DNA of 64,000 nucleotides from NCBI RefSeq assembly GCF_042650605.1, contig NZ_JBHSBN010000006.1, positions 186,001 to 250,000 on the forward strand, written 5' to 3'. This DNA comes from Micromonospora_J zhanjiangensis. GTDB taxonomy: Bacteria; Actinomycetota; Actinomycetes; Mycobacteriales; Micromonosporaceae. Below the pieces are notes generated by a model. The model was not told where the DNA came from, made no database searches, and was given only the letters and a program-made list of their open reading frames with translations. The translations under genes and the position numbers were made by a program. Positions 15,286 through 21,248 of the stretch are shown here, in pieces. Position 1 is the first letter of the stretch. Every line of letters starts with the position of its first letter.

Positions 15286-16488
15286 ATGACCCCATACGTG
15301 GACAGCGAGGTCGGCCGGCTCGGAACGGTCGTGCTGCACCGGCCCGGCCGGGAACTGACCCGACTCACCCCGCGCAACAACGACTCGTTGCTCTTCGACG
15401 CGATCCCCTGGGTCGGTCGGGCGCAGGAGGAGCACGACGCCTTCGCCGCCGCGCTCACCGAACGGGGGGTCGAGGTGCTCTACATCGGAACGCTGCTGGC
15501 CGAGACCCTCGCCGTCCCGGACGCCCGGGCCGAGTTGACCGAGCAGGTGCTGCGGGACCGGCGACTCGGCGACACCCTGCGCCGACGGGTCTCCGACCAC
15601 CTCGCCCAGCTCGACCCGACCGGGCTGGCCGACGTGCTGATCGCCGGCCTCGCACACGAGGAACTGCGGACCAGCGGGGACCGACCGGGCGGCCTCGTCT
15701 ACACCCTGATGGACCGGCACGACTTCGTCATCGACCCGCTGCCCAACCTGCTGTTCACCCGCGACTCGTCGGTCTGGATCCGGGACCGGGTCGCGGTCAC
15801 CAGCCTGGCCATGCCGGCCCGGCTGCGGGAGACCACCCTGACCGACGCGATCTACCGGCACCACCCGCGGTTCGGCGGTACGAAGTTCGTCTACCGACCG
15901 GAGCTGGAGCACGTCGAGGGCGGCGACGTGCTGCTGCTGGCTCCCGGGGTGCTCGCCGTCGGGGTGGGTGAGCGGACCACTCCCGCCGGCGCCGAACGGC
16001 TGGCCCGGCAGGCCTTCGCCGACGGGCTCGCGCACACCGTGCTGGTGGTGCCGGTCGCCCAGGAGCGGGCCACCATGCACCTCGACACGGTCTGCACCAT
16101 GGTCGACGCCGACGCCGTCCTGATGTACCCGAACATCGCCGACACGCTGTCGGCGTACACGGTGGTGGTCGGACCGGACGGCGAGCCGGCGGTGGCCGGG
16201 CCGGCCCCGTTCCTGCGGGCGGCGGCCGACGCGATGGAGCTGGCCGAGCTGCGGGTGATCGACACCGGCCTGGACCCGGTCACCGCCGAGCGCGAGCAGT
16301 GGGACGACGGCAACAACACCCTCGCCATCGCGCCCCGGCTCTGCATCGGCTACGAGCGCAACGTGGAGACCAACGCGCAGCTGGAGCGGGCCGGGATCGA
16401 GGTGATCCCGATCGCCGGCTCGGAGCTGGGTTCCGGCCGGGGTGGTCCCCGGTGCATGTCCTGCCCGCTGGTCCGCGAACCGCTCTAG
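15286..16488 (+). CDS. arcA: Arginine deiminase
   Basis: Hydrolyses arginine to citrulline and ammonia, first step of the arginine deiminase route; 400 residues, typical size. Catalytic features are present: N-terminal EVGRLGTVVLHRPGRELTRL, FTRDSSVWI, EHVEGGDVLLL (Asp/Glu site), HLDTVCTMVD (His) and the nucleophile in GGPRCMSCPL near the C-terminus. The ATG at 15286 is used; an earlier in-frame ATG at 15223 would add residues outside the family pattern. No carbamate kinase or ornithine transcarbamylase gene follows, so a complete arc operon is not present here. A second guanidine-hydrolase-superfamily gene lies at 2.0-2.9 kb. Confidence 0.95.
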   Translation: MTPYVDSEVGRLGTVVLHRPGRELTRLTPRNNDSLLFDAIPWVGRAQEEHDAFAAALTERGVEVLYIGTLLAETLAVPDARAELTEQVLRDRRLGDTLRRRVSDHLAQLDPTGLADVLIAGLAHEELRTSGDRPGGLVYTLMDRHDFVIDPLPNLLFTRDSSVWIRDRVAVTSLAMPARLRETTLTDAIYRHHPRFGGTKFVYRPELEHVEGGDVLLLAPGVLAVGVGERTTPAGAERLARQAFADGLAHTVLVVPVAQERATMHLDTVCTMVDADAVLMYPNIADTLSAYTVVVGPDGEPAVAGPAPFLRAAADAMELAELRVIDTGLDPVTAEREQWDDGNNTLAIAPRLCIGYERNVETNAQLERAGIEVIPIAGSELGSGRGGPRCMSCPLVREPL

Positions 16489-16597
16489 CGGTCGCGAGCT
16501 GGGCGAATCGTTTACCCGATTGTTGGACCGCGGCGGTTGACGGAAGCCCGGAAGATCAGCACCCTCGTCCAGGTGTGCCCCTGAACTGGCACAACGG

Positions 16598-18454
16598 ATG
16601 AGCAGGGATCGGGGTATTTTCGTGCGTTTATCGCCAATGCGCGCCGTCGCCGCGGCCGGTGCCGCGACGCTGACGCTGCTGGGTGCCGTACCGGCGCCCG
16701 CCCAGGCGGCCGGCACCGAGGTGCAGCTGCTGGGCTTCAACGACTTCCACGGCCGCCTCGTGGCGCCGGTCGCCGGCACCGGCGGCGCGGCCCAGATGGC
16801 CGGCATGATCAACAAACTGAAGGCGGAGAACGGGAACACGCTGGTCCTCTCGGCGGGCGACAACATCGGTGCCTCGCCGTTCGTCTCGGCGGTCCAGAAC
16901 GACGAGCCGACGATCGACTTCCTCAAGAAGATCCGGCTGGACGCCAGCGCGGTCGGCAACCACGAGTTCGACCGAGGCTTCGCCGACCTCAACGACCGGG
17001 TCATCCCGCGCGGCGGTTTCCCGTACCTGGCCGCGAACGTCTACCGCGGCGGTACGCCGGCACCGGACCGGCTCGACGAGTCGGCGGTCTTCACCGTGGG
17101 CGGCGTGAAGATCGGTGTGGTCGGCGTGGTGACCCAGGAGACGCCGTCCCTGGTCTCGCCCTCCGGCATCCAGGGCCTGACCTTCAAGGACCCGACCACC
17201 GAGGCCAACCGGGTCGCCGCGAAGCTCAGGTCCGAGCAGAACGTCGCGGCCGTCGTCCTGCTCGTGCACGAGGGTGCCGCGACCGCCGGTACGGACGCCG
17301 CGTCCTGCGCGGCGGTGGCGAACCCCGGCACGGCGTTCGGCAAGATCGTGACGGGCGCCGGCGCCGGCATCGACGCCATCATCTCGGGCCACACCCACAC
17401 GCCCTACAACTGCTCGTACGACGTGCCGGGCCTCGGACACAAGCGACCGGTGGTGCAGACCGGCCAGTACGGCGACGCCCTGGACCAGATCAAGCTGACC
17501 GTCTCCGGTGGCAAGGTGACGGACGCGACGAGCGCCGTACTGCCGATCAAGGGCTACCCGGAGGACCCGGACGTCGCCAAGCTGGTCGCCGACGCGACCA
17601 AACTGGCCGACGAGAAGGGCAAGGTCAAGGTCGGCGAGATCACCGCGGACATCAAGCGGGCCCGGACGTCGACCGGCGACGAGGACCGGGGTGCCGAGTC
17701 GGTGCTCGGCAACTTCATCGCCGACGTGCAACTGGCCGGGACCAAGGCGACCAACCGGGGCGGGGCGCAGATCGCCTTCATGAACCCCGGCGGCCTGCGG
17801 GCCGACCTGCTCAAGGGCGCCGACGGCGTGGTCTCGTACGCGGACGCCGCCAGCGTCCAGCCGTTCGCCAACGACGTGATCACCAAGACGTACACGGGCA
17901 AGGAGATCAAGGAGGTCCTGGAACAGCAGTGGCAGCCGGCGGGCGCCTCGCGGCCGTTCCTGCACCTGGGCGTCTCCAAGGGCTTCAGCTACGTCTACGA
18001 CCCGAACGGGACGGCCGGCAACCGGGTCCTCGCGGACCGGATCTTCCTCAACGGCAAGGTGCTCGACCCGAACGCCAGCTACCGGGTGACGGTCAACTCG
18101 TTCCTGGCCTCCGGCGGGGACAACTTCACCGCGCTGGGCGGGGGCACCGACCGGTTCGCCACCGGCGACAACGACCTGACCGTGCTGGTCGACTACTTCA
18201 AGGCCAACTCCCCGGTCACCGCCGACACCGTCGAGCGGGCGTACACCGTCGGGCAGCCGGGCGCCCCGGAGCCGGGCACCGGCGGCGACGGCGGGACGGG
18301 TGACAACGGCGGGACCGGCGGCAGCGACGGCGGTCTGCCGATCACCGGCACCCCGGTCACCGCGCTCGTCGTGGTCGGCCTCGTGCTGCTGATCGCCGGT
18401 GTGGTGGTCTTCCTGGTGACCTGCCGTCGGCGGATCCGCCTCACCGTCGACTGA
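16598..18454 (+). CDS. Secreted 5'-nucleotidase / 2',3'-cyclic phosphodiesterase with cell-wall sorting signal
   Basis: Extracellular metallophosphatase of the UshA type, 618 residues. A signal peptide occupies about 1-37 (hydrophobic core after MRAVAAAGAA, AQA-A cleavage). The metallophosphoesterase domain contains GFNDFHGRLVAPVAG, LSAGDNIGASPF, AVGNHEFDRGF, VLLVHEGA and ISGHTHTPYNCSYD; the substrate-specificity C-terminal domain has AFMNPGGLRADL and VNSFLASGGDNFTALGGG. After a Gly-rich linker comes LPITG, a hydrophobic helix and CRRRIR, a sortase-type anchor. It probably releases nucleosides and phosphate at the cell surface. Second possible start at ATG 16637. Confidence 0.93.
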   Translation: MSRDRGIFVRLSPMRAVAAAGAATLTLLGAVPAPAQAAGTEVQLLGFNDFHGRLVAPVAGTGGAAQMAGMINKLKAENGNTLVLSAGDNIGASPFVSAVQNDEPTIDFLKKIRLDASAVGNHEFDRGFADLNDRVIPRGGFPYLAANVYRGGTPAPDRLDESAVFTVGGVKIGVVGVVTQETPSLVSPSGIQGLTFKDPTTEANRVAAKLRSEQNVAAVVLLVHEGAATAGTDAASCAAVANPGTAFGKIVTGAGAGIDAIISGHTHTPYNCSYDVPGLGHKRPVVQTGQYGDALDQIKLTVSGGKVTDATSAVLPIKGYPEDPDVAKLVADATKLADEKGKVKVGEITADIKRARTSTGDEDRGAESVLGNFIADVQLAGTKATNRGGAQIAFMNPGGLRADLLKGADGVVSYADAASVQPFANDVITKTYTGKEIKEVLEQQWQPAGASRPFLHLGVSKGFSYVYDPNGTAGNRVLADRIFLNGKVLDPNASYRVTVNSFLASGGDNFTALGGGTDRFATGDNDLTVLVDYFKANSPVTADTVERAYTVGQPGAPEPGTGGDGGTGDNGGTGGSDGGLPITGTPVTALVVVGLVLLIAGVVVFLVTCRRRIRLTVD

Positions 18455-18464
18455 CGACCGGATC

Positions 18465-18503
18465 GGACGTCGGATCGGCCGGTGGACGGCCGGTCCGACG
18501 TCC
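18465..18503. terminator. Bidirectional hairpin after the nucleotidase gene
   Basis: GGACGTCGGATCGGCCG (18465-18481) pairs with CGGCCGGTCCGACGTCC (18487-18503) over 17 bp with a single T-G wobble and a 5-base loop. It sits between the convergent nucleotidase and DUF5926 stop codons. Confidence 0.7.
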
Positions 18504-18511
18504 CGACCGGG

Positions 18512-19399
18512 TCAGCGGAGGGTGAGTTGGCGGCCCACCAGGCCCTGCCGGGCCCGGCGGCCGGCGGCGTCCAGCGGGGCGGTGTCGGTCAGCGCGGCGG
18601 CGTACCGCTTGGCGAAGTCGGCGGCCGGCGCCTCCCAGCGGTCGGCCTCCGGTTCCTCCGGCAGGTCCCAGACCGGCACCAGCCGCCCGTGCGCCCGGAA
18701 CATGCCGGCGAACCTGGTCCCGTCGCCCAGCGGCAGGTCGCCGGCCGCGGCCAGCCGGGACAGCGCGTCCAGCGCGGCGTCCTCGTCGTCCGGCAGCACC
18801 CAGCGCACGTGCGCCTTCTCCGGCACCCGGCACCAGTAGACGCCGCGGGCGGCGGTCAGCCGGGTGGTCGGGTAGATCGAGGCGTTGGCGCGCTCCAGCG
18901 AGGCCCGCACGTTCGGGTCCTCGGTGGCCCCCGGCTCCAGCCAGAAGTCGAAGCCGCTGTGCACGCTGACCTCCAGCGGGCCGTCGACCAGGATGTCCTG
19001 CAACCGCGGCCCCTCGCCCGGCAACGGCGGTACGGTGACCGTCCGCCCCGGCTCGGTGCGCAACGCGCAGAGCAGCGACTCGGCCAGGTCGCGGGAGACG
19101 TCGCCGGACTGCACGTGCCGCTGCAGCCCGACCATGATCCGGCCGTCCTCCTTGGCGATCGCGGGCGCCGCCATGGGCAGCACGGTGGCCAGGGTCACCG
19201 GCCGCTCCCCGAACTCCTCGACCAGGCTGGGCGCCAGCGTCAGCGGGGCGGACGCGGCCGGCACGAACTCGCGCAGCGCGATCCACTCCGCCTCGTCGGT
19301 CAGCCCCTCGAACGGGCGGGGGACGAAGATGTCGCGCAGCTTCTGCCGCTTGGGCGCCGCGTCGCTCGCGGCCCGGTTGTTCCTTCGACGCTTGCTCAC
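18512..19399 (-). CDS. DUF5926 family protein
   Basis: 295-residue actinobacterial conserved protein (DUF5926). A very basic N-terminus (MSKRRRNNRAASDAAPKRQK) precedes KLRDIFVPRPFEGLTDEAEW, the family's recognisable start, and the body has EDGRIMVGLQRHVQSGDVSR, GFDFWLEPGATEDPNVR and YWCRVPEKAHVRWVLPDDED. GTG start. No enzyme motif or membrane segment is visible, so it is probably a soluble, possibly nucleic-acid associated, protein; that role is inference from the basic tail only. Third gene of a group that starts at 19749 with two very small ORFs. Confidence 0.88.
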   Translation of the reverse strand: MSKRRRNNRAASDAAPKRQKLRDIFVPRPFEGLTDEAEWIALREFVPAASAPLTLAPSLVEEFGERPVTLATVLPMAAPAIAKEDGRIMVGLQRHVQSGDVSRDLAESLLCALRTEPGRTVTVPPLPGEGPRLQDILVDGPLEVSVHSGFDFWLEPGATEDPNVRASLERANASIYPTTRLTAARGVYWCRVPEKAHVRWVLPDDEDAALDALSRLAAAGDLPLGDGTRFAGMFRAHGRLVPVWDLPEEPEADRWEAPAADFAKRYAAALTDTAPLDAAGRRARQGLVGRQLTLR

Positions 19400-19414
19400 G
19401 GCGAGACAGCCTAG

Positions 19415-19507
19415 TCAGGTGGCCGGCCGGGCCGGGTACGGACGCAGCATCCCGGCGACCCCGGCGATCGTCCCGGGTGAGACCGCCACGACGGCAGGCT
19501 CGGTCAT
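19415..19507 (-). CDS. Possible 30-residue small protein
   Basis: Reads MTEPAVVAVSPGTIAGVAGM and ten further residues, then stops 15 bases before the DUF5926 start. Its ATG overlaps the stop of the upstream 81-residue gene as ATGA, the usual sign of translational coupling. A short Ala/Gly/Val core could insert in a membrane, but it is weakly hydrophobic. No homologue is known to me. It may be a real small protein or only a chance frame in the 100-base spacer; third-position GC content cannot decide at this length. Confidence 0.35.
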   Translation of the reverse strand: MTEPAVVAVSPGTIAGVAGMLRPYPARPAT

Positions 19508-19749
19508 CGCCGTACCCGCGCGGTGCAGACCGACTCGTGCTCCGCCCGCAGCACGCACCGCCGGCCGCCGTCGAGCGGCCGGTCGCAGTAGACCCGATGC
19601 CGTACGCCTTGGGCGTCCTCCTCGGAGACGGTGGTCTCGCCGGGGTCGAGCGGGGTGAGGAAGGTCAGTGCCCGCACGGCGGTGCGGGCCAGGATCCGGG
19701 CGTGGGCCAGGGTGGCCGCGTTAACGGGCAGATGGATGACGTAGCGCAT
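19504..19749 (-). CDS. Small conserved-looking protein of 81 residues, unknown function
   Basis: Begins MRYVIHLPVNAATLAHARIL and ends with a Cys/His cluster: YCDRPLDGGRRC, then HESVCTARVRR, giving three cysteines and one histidine that could bind zinc. The N-terminal half predicts alternating strand and helix. GAAGGG is 12 bases upstream of the ATG. Codon bias matches the neighbours, which supports it as real. It starts the group leading to DUF5926 and is divergent from the small GntR gene; the 347-base space between them contains a perfect hairpin. I do not recognise a family. Confidence 0.65.
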   Translation of the reverse strand: MRYVIHLPVNAATLAHARILARTAVRALTFLTPLDPGETTVSEEDAQGVRHRVYCDRPLDGGRRCVLRAEHESVCTARVRR

Positions 19750-20096
19750 CGGGCGGGGTGGTCCCTTCTTTGCTCGACCTCACTTCTCGGCTGTGCTGGA
19801 TGGGGTGGTCCTGCCGCTTCGGGTCCGGCAGGACCACCCCGCCCCACCCACCCGCAGCCTTTCCCGGCGAGTACGGACGAACAGGGCAGCAATCGGTGCT
19901 GGCCGGGACGAACAAGGCGCTCGCCCCGGCGTTCGGGCAGTTATCCCGAGGACGGGTCACCCACCGCCAAGCAGGCATCCCGGAGGAAAACTTAGAGGAC
20001 AATGTACGCTCGGTCAACACTGAAAGCACCATGTGCTTGATGTAGGAGGCCGGGACGTGATCGAATTGGTGGGCCGCCAAGCAGAAGGTCCCACCC
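19750..20096. other. Divergent intergenic region, 347 bases
   Basis: Between the 81-residue gene (-) and the GntR gene (+). It contains a perfect 15-bp hairpin (19802-19840), a stretch with lower GC than its surroundings around 19990-20060 (GAAAACTTAGAGGACAATG), and a strong AGGAGG at 20044-20049 that serves a GTG at 20057 rather than the GntR ATG. No protein here is convincing. Confidence 0.6.
19802..19840. promoter_or_regulatory. Perfect 15-bp hairpin in divergent intergenic region
   Basis: GGGGTGGTCCTGCCG (19802-19816) and CGGCAGGACCACCCC (19826-19840) pair without a mismatch around the loop CTTCGGGTC. It sits upstream of both flanking genes, so it is not an ordinary end-of-gene terminator unless an unseen small transcript ends here. 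Attenuator, operator or leftover terminator from a lost gene are all possible. Confidence 0.55.
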
Positions 20097-20321
20097 ATGC
20101 CGATCGAACCCATCTACACGAGGATCGTCGCCGACATCCGAGCGAAGATCGCCTCGGGTGAACTCAAGAACGGCGACAAGTTGCCGTCCGTGTCCGAGTT
20201 GCGCGCTCAGTACAACGCGAGCAACACCGCGGTCCGCAACGCGATGCTGGTGCTGCGTTCGGCCGGCCTGGTCGAAGGTCACCAAGGCAAGGGCGTGTAC
20301 GTGCGCAAGCCCGATGCCTGA
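20097..20321 (+). CDS. Minimal GntR-family winged-helix regulator
   Basis: 74 residues, containing only the GntR DNA-binding domain: PIYTRIVADIRAKIASGEL, GDKLPSVSELRAQYNASNTA, VRNAMLVLRSAGLVEGHQ and the wing GKGVYVRKP. No effector-binding domain follows, which is far shorter than the usual 230-250 residues. ATG start with AGAAGG eight bases upstream; an in-frame TGA at 20058 rules out a longer protein. Short GntR proteins of this kind occur in actinobacteria, often near mobile or integrated elements. Immediately downstream is a frame-shifted piece of a second wing domain, so this copy may be a survivor of a duplicated or recombined locus. Confidence 0.85.
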   Translation: MPIEPIYTRIVADIRAKIASGELKNGDKLPSVSELRAQYNASNTAVRNAMLVLRSAGLVEGHQGKGVYVRKPDA

Positions 20322-20421
20322 CGCCGATCTGGCGATACTGCAAGCCGAAGGGCTGATCGAGGGCCAGCAGGGTCGAGGCGTGTACTCGCATGCCCCCGCC
20401 ATTGGCGGGGAAAGCCAGTGA
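20314..20421 (+). pseudogene. Remnant of a second GntR winged-helix domain
   Basis: A 35-codon frame overlapping the GntR stop by eight bases. Its LQAEGLIEGQQGRGVYSHAP aligns by eye with LRSAGLVEGHQGKGVYVRKP of the intact gene, matching the end of the recognition-helix region and the wing only. The helix-turn-helix itself is missing, so it cannot be a functional regulator. The DNA is clearly similar but diverged, suggesting an old partial duplication or a fusion scar. It ends in TGA inside the left arm of the inverted repeat at 20417. Confidence 0.6.
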
Positions 20422-20471
20422 GTCTTGGACAAGTTCTGTTCCGACGGGACGCAAACTGTCCAAGACTCACT
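20417..20471. repeat. Perfect 15-bp inverted repeat, 25-base spacer
   Basis: AGTGAGTCTTGGACA (20417-20431) and TGTCCAAGACTCACT (20457-20471). The arms contain the TGA stops of frames converging from both sides: the GntR remnant on the plus strand and an 18-codon fragment ending AAGWRPAE on the minus strand. The spacer holds a second imperfect dyad (GTTCCGACGGGAC). It is less GC-rich than neighbouring hairpins. It may be a bidirectional terminator or ends of a lost element. Confidence 0.65.
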
Positions 20472-20747
20472 CGGCGGGGCGCCAGCCGGCGGCGGTGAGG
20501 GCCGCTCGGAGTTGGGTGGCGACCTACGTTCTCGATCCGACCGGCTTGCCCGAGTAACCGACGTGTGGGGCTACATCGAAAATCGTGTAGCTACACGATT
20601 TTCGATGTGAGCCCGAAAGTGACGTCGGCTCCCGAGGCCGCCGTCGCCCTGGATCGCCAGGTGCGGCGGGGAACCGCCCACGCGCCGCGGCGGCATCACG
20701 CGCCCCAGGGAGGCCGCGTCCGAAGACCACCCGACAGCAGGCCGCGC
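20422..20747. other. Gene-free scar region
   Basis: No convincing gene. On the minus strand a fragment reading VATQLRAALTAAGWRPAE then stop (20467-20523) looks like the C-terminus of a lost protein; it is cut off upstream by TAG, with GKPVGSRT in frame beyond. A 36-bp palindrome lies at 20573-20608. The rest up to the ATPase stop has no recognised signal. Confidence 0.5.
20573..20608. repeat. Perfect 36-bp palindrome without loop
   Basis: Left half ACATCGAAAATCGTGTAG (20573-20590) is followed directly by its exact reverse complement (20591-20608). It is notably AT-richer than the surrounding DNA. Such a long loop-free dyad suggests a protein-binding site for a symmetrical dimer or tetramer, or a cruciform. 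The core GTGTAGCTACAC has the form of a helix-turn-helix operator. The nearby GntR protein is one candidate binder; this is inference. Confidence 0.75.
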
Positions 20748-21218
20748 TCAGGGGACCGTGGCGAGCACGGGAGCGGCGGCGGTGGCCGGGGGGACGCGCT
20801 TGGCGGCGCGGAGGCGGGCCCAGACGCTCTGGCCGAGGCCGTCGCGGTCAACCCCCCACTCGACCGCCAGGGCGGCCACGATGTGCAACCCCCGGCCGTC
20901 CAGGGAGTCCGGTCCGGCCTCGCGCAGGCGGGGTACGCCGGTGGCCGCGCCGCCGTCGGTCACCCGTACCTCGACGGTGTCCGTGTCCGGGCCGGGGCGC
21001 AGCCGCCAGGCCACCCGGATCACCGCGCCGGGCAGCGGGTCGGCGTGCCGGACCGAGTTGCCGACGAGTTCGGCGACGGTCGCCACCACGTCGGCGAGCA
21101 GCGCCGGGGAGACCACCAGGGCGAGTTCGGTGGACAGCCGGCGGCGGGCCGTCCGGGCACCACGGGGTTGGTGCGGGACCACCACGCACCAGGCGCGCTC
21201 TGCCAGCTCGGTCGTCAC
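20748..21218 (-). CDS. Anti-sigma-factor type ATP-binding protein (HATPase_c_2)
   Basis: 156-residue RsbW/SpoIIAB-like GHKL ATPase, typical of actinobacterial regulatory kinases that act on anti-anti-sigma factors. Visible are the N-box VVATVAELVGNSVRHADP and the G1 box region EVRVTDGGAATG, followed by GRGLHIVAALAVEWGV. I chose GTG 21218 because GGAGGAGG lies six bases upstream; an earlier in-frame start would overlap the histidine kinase end. It follows that kinase by 30 bases on the same strand, so both are probably co-transcribed. No partner anti-anti-sigma factor gene is adjacent. Confidence 0.88.
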   Translation of the reverse strand: MTTELAERAWCVVVPHQPRGARTARRRLSTELALVVSPALLADVVATVAELVGNSVRHADPLPGAVIRVAWRLRPGPDTDTVEVRVTDGGAATGVPRLREAGPDSLDGRGLHIVAALAVEWGVDRDGLGQSVWARLRAAKRVPPATAAAPVLATVP

Positions 21219-21248
21219 GTAGGGCCTCCTCCGGCGGCGGGGCACGAC

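Noticed and set aside
15238..17004. A 588-codon minus-strand frame opposite arcA and the nucleotidase gene
   Set aside because: Spans two plus-strand genes with intact active sites; no coherent domain.
20417..20608. Complete insertion sequence bounded by inverted repeats
   Set aside because: No transposase frame lies between the inverted repeats; only short gene fragments are seen, so at most a decayed trace.
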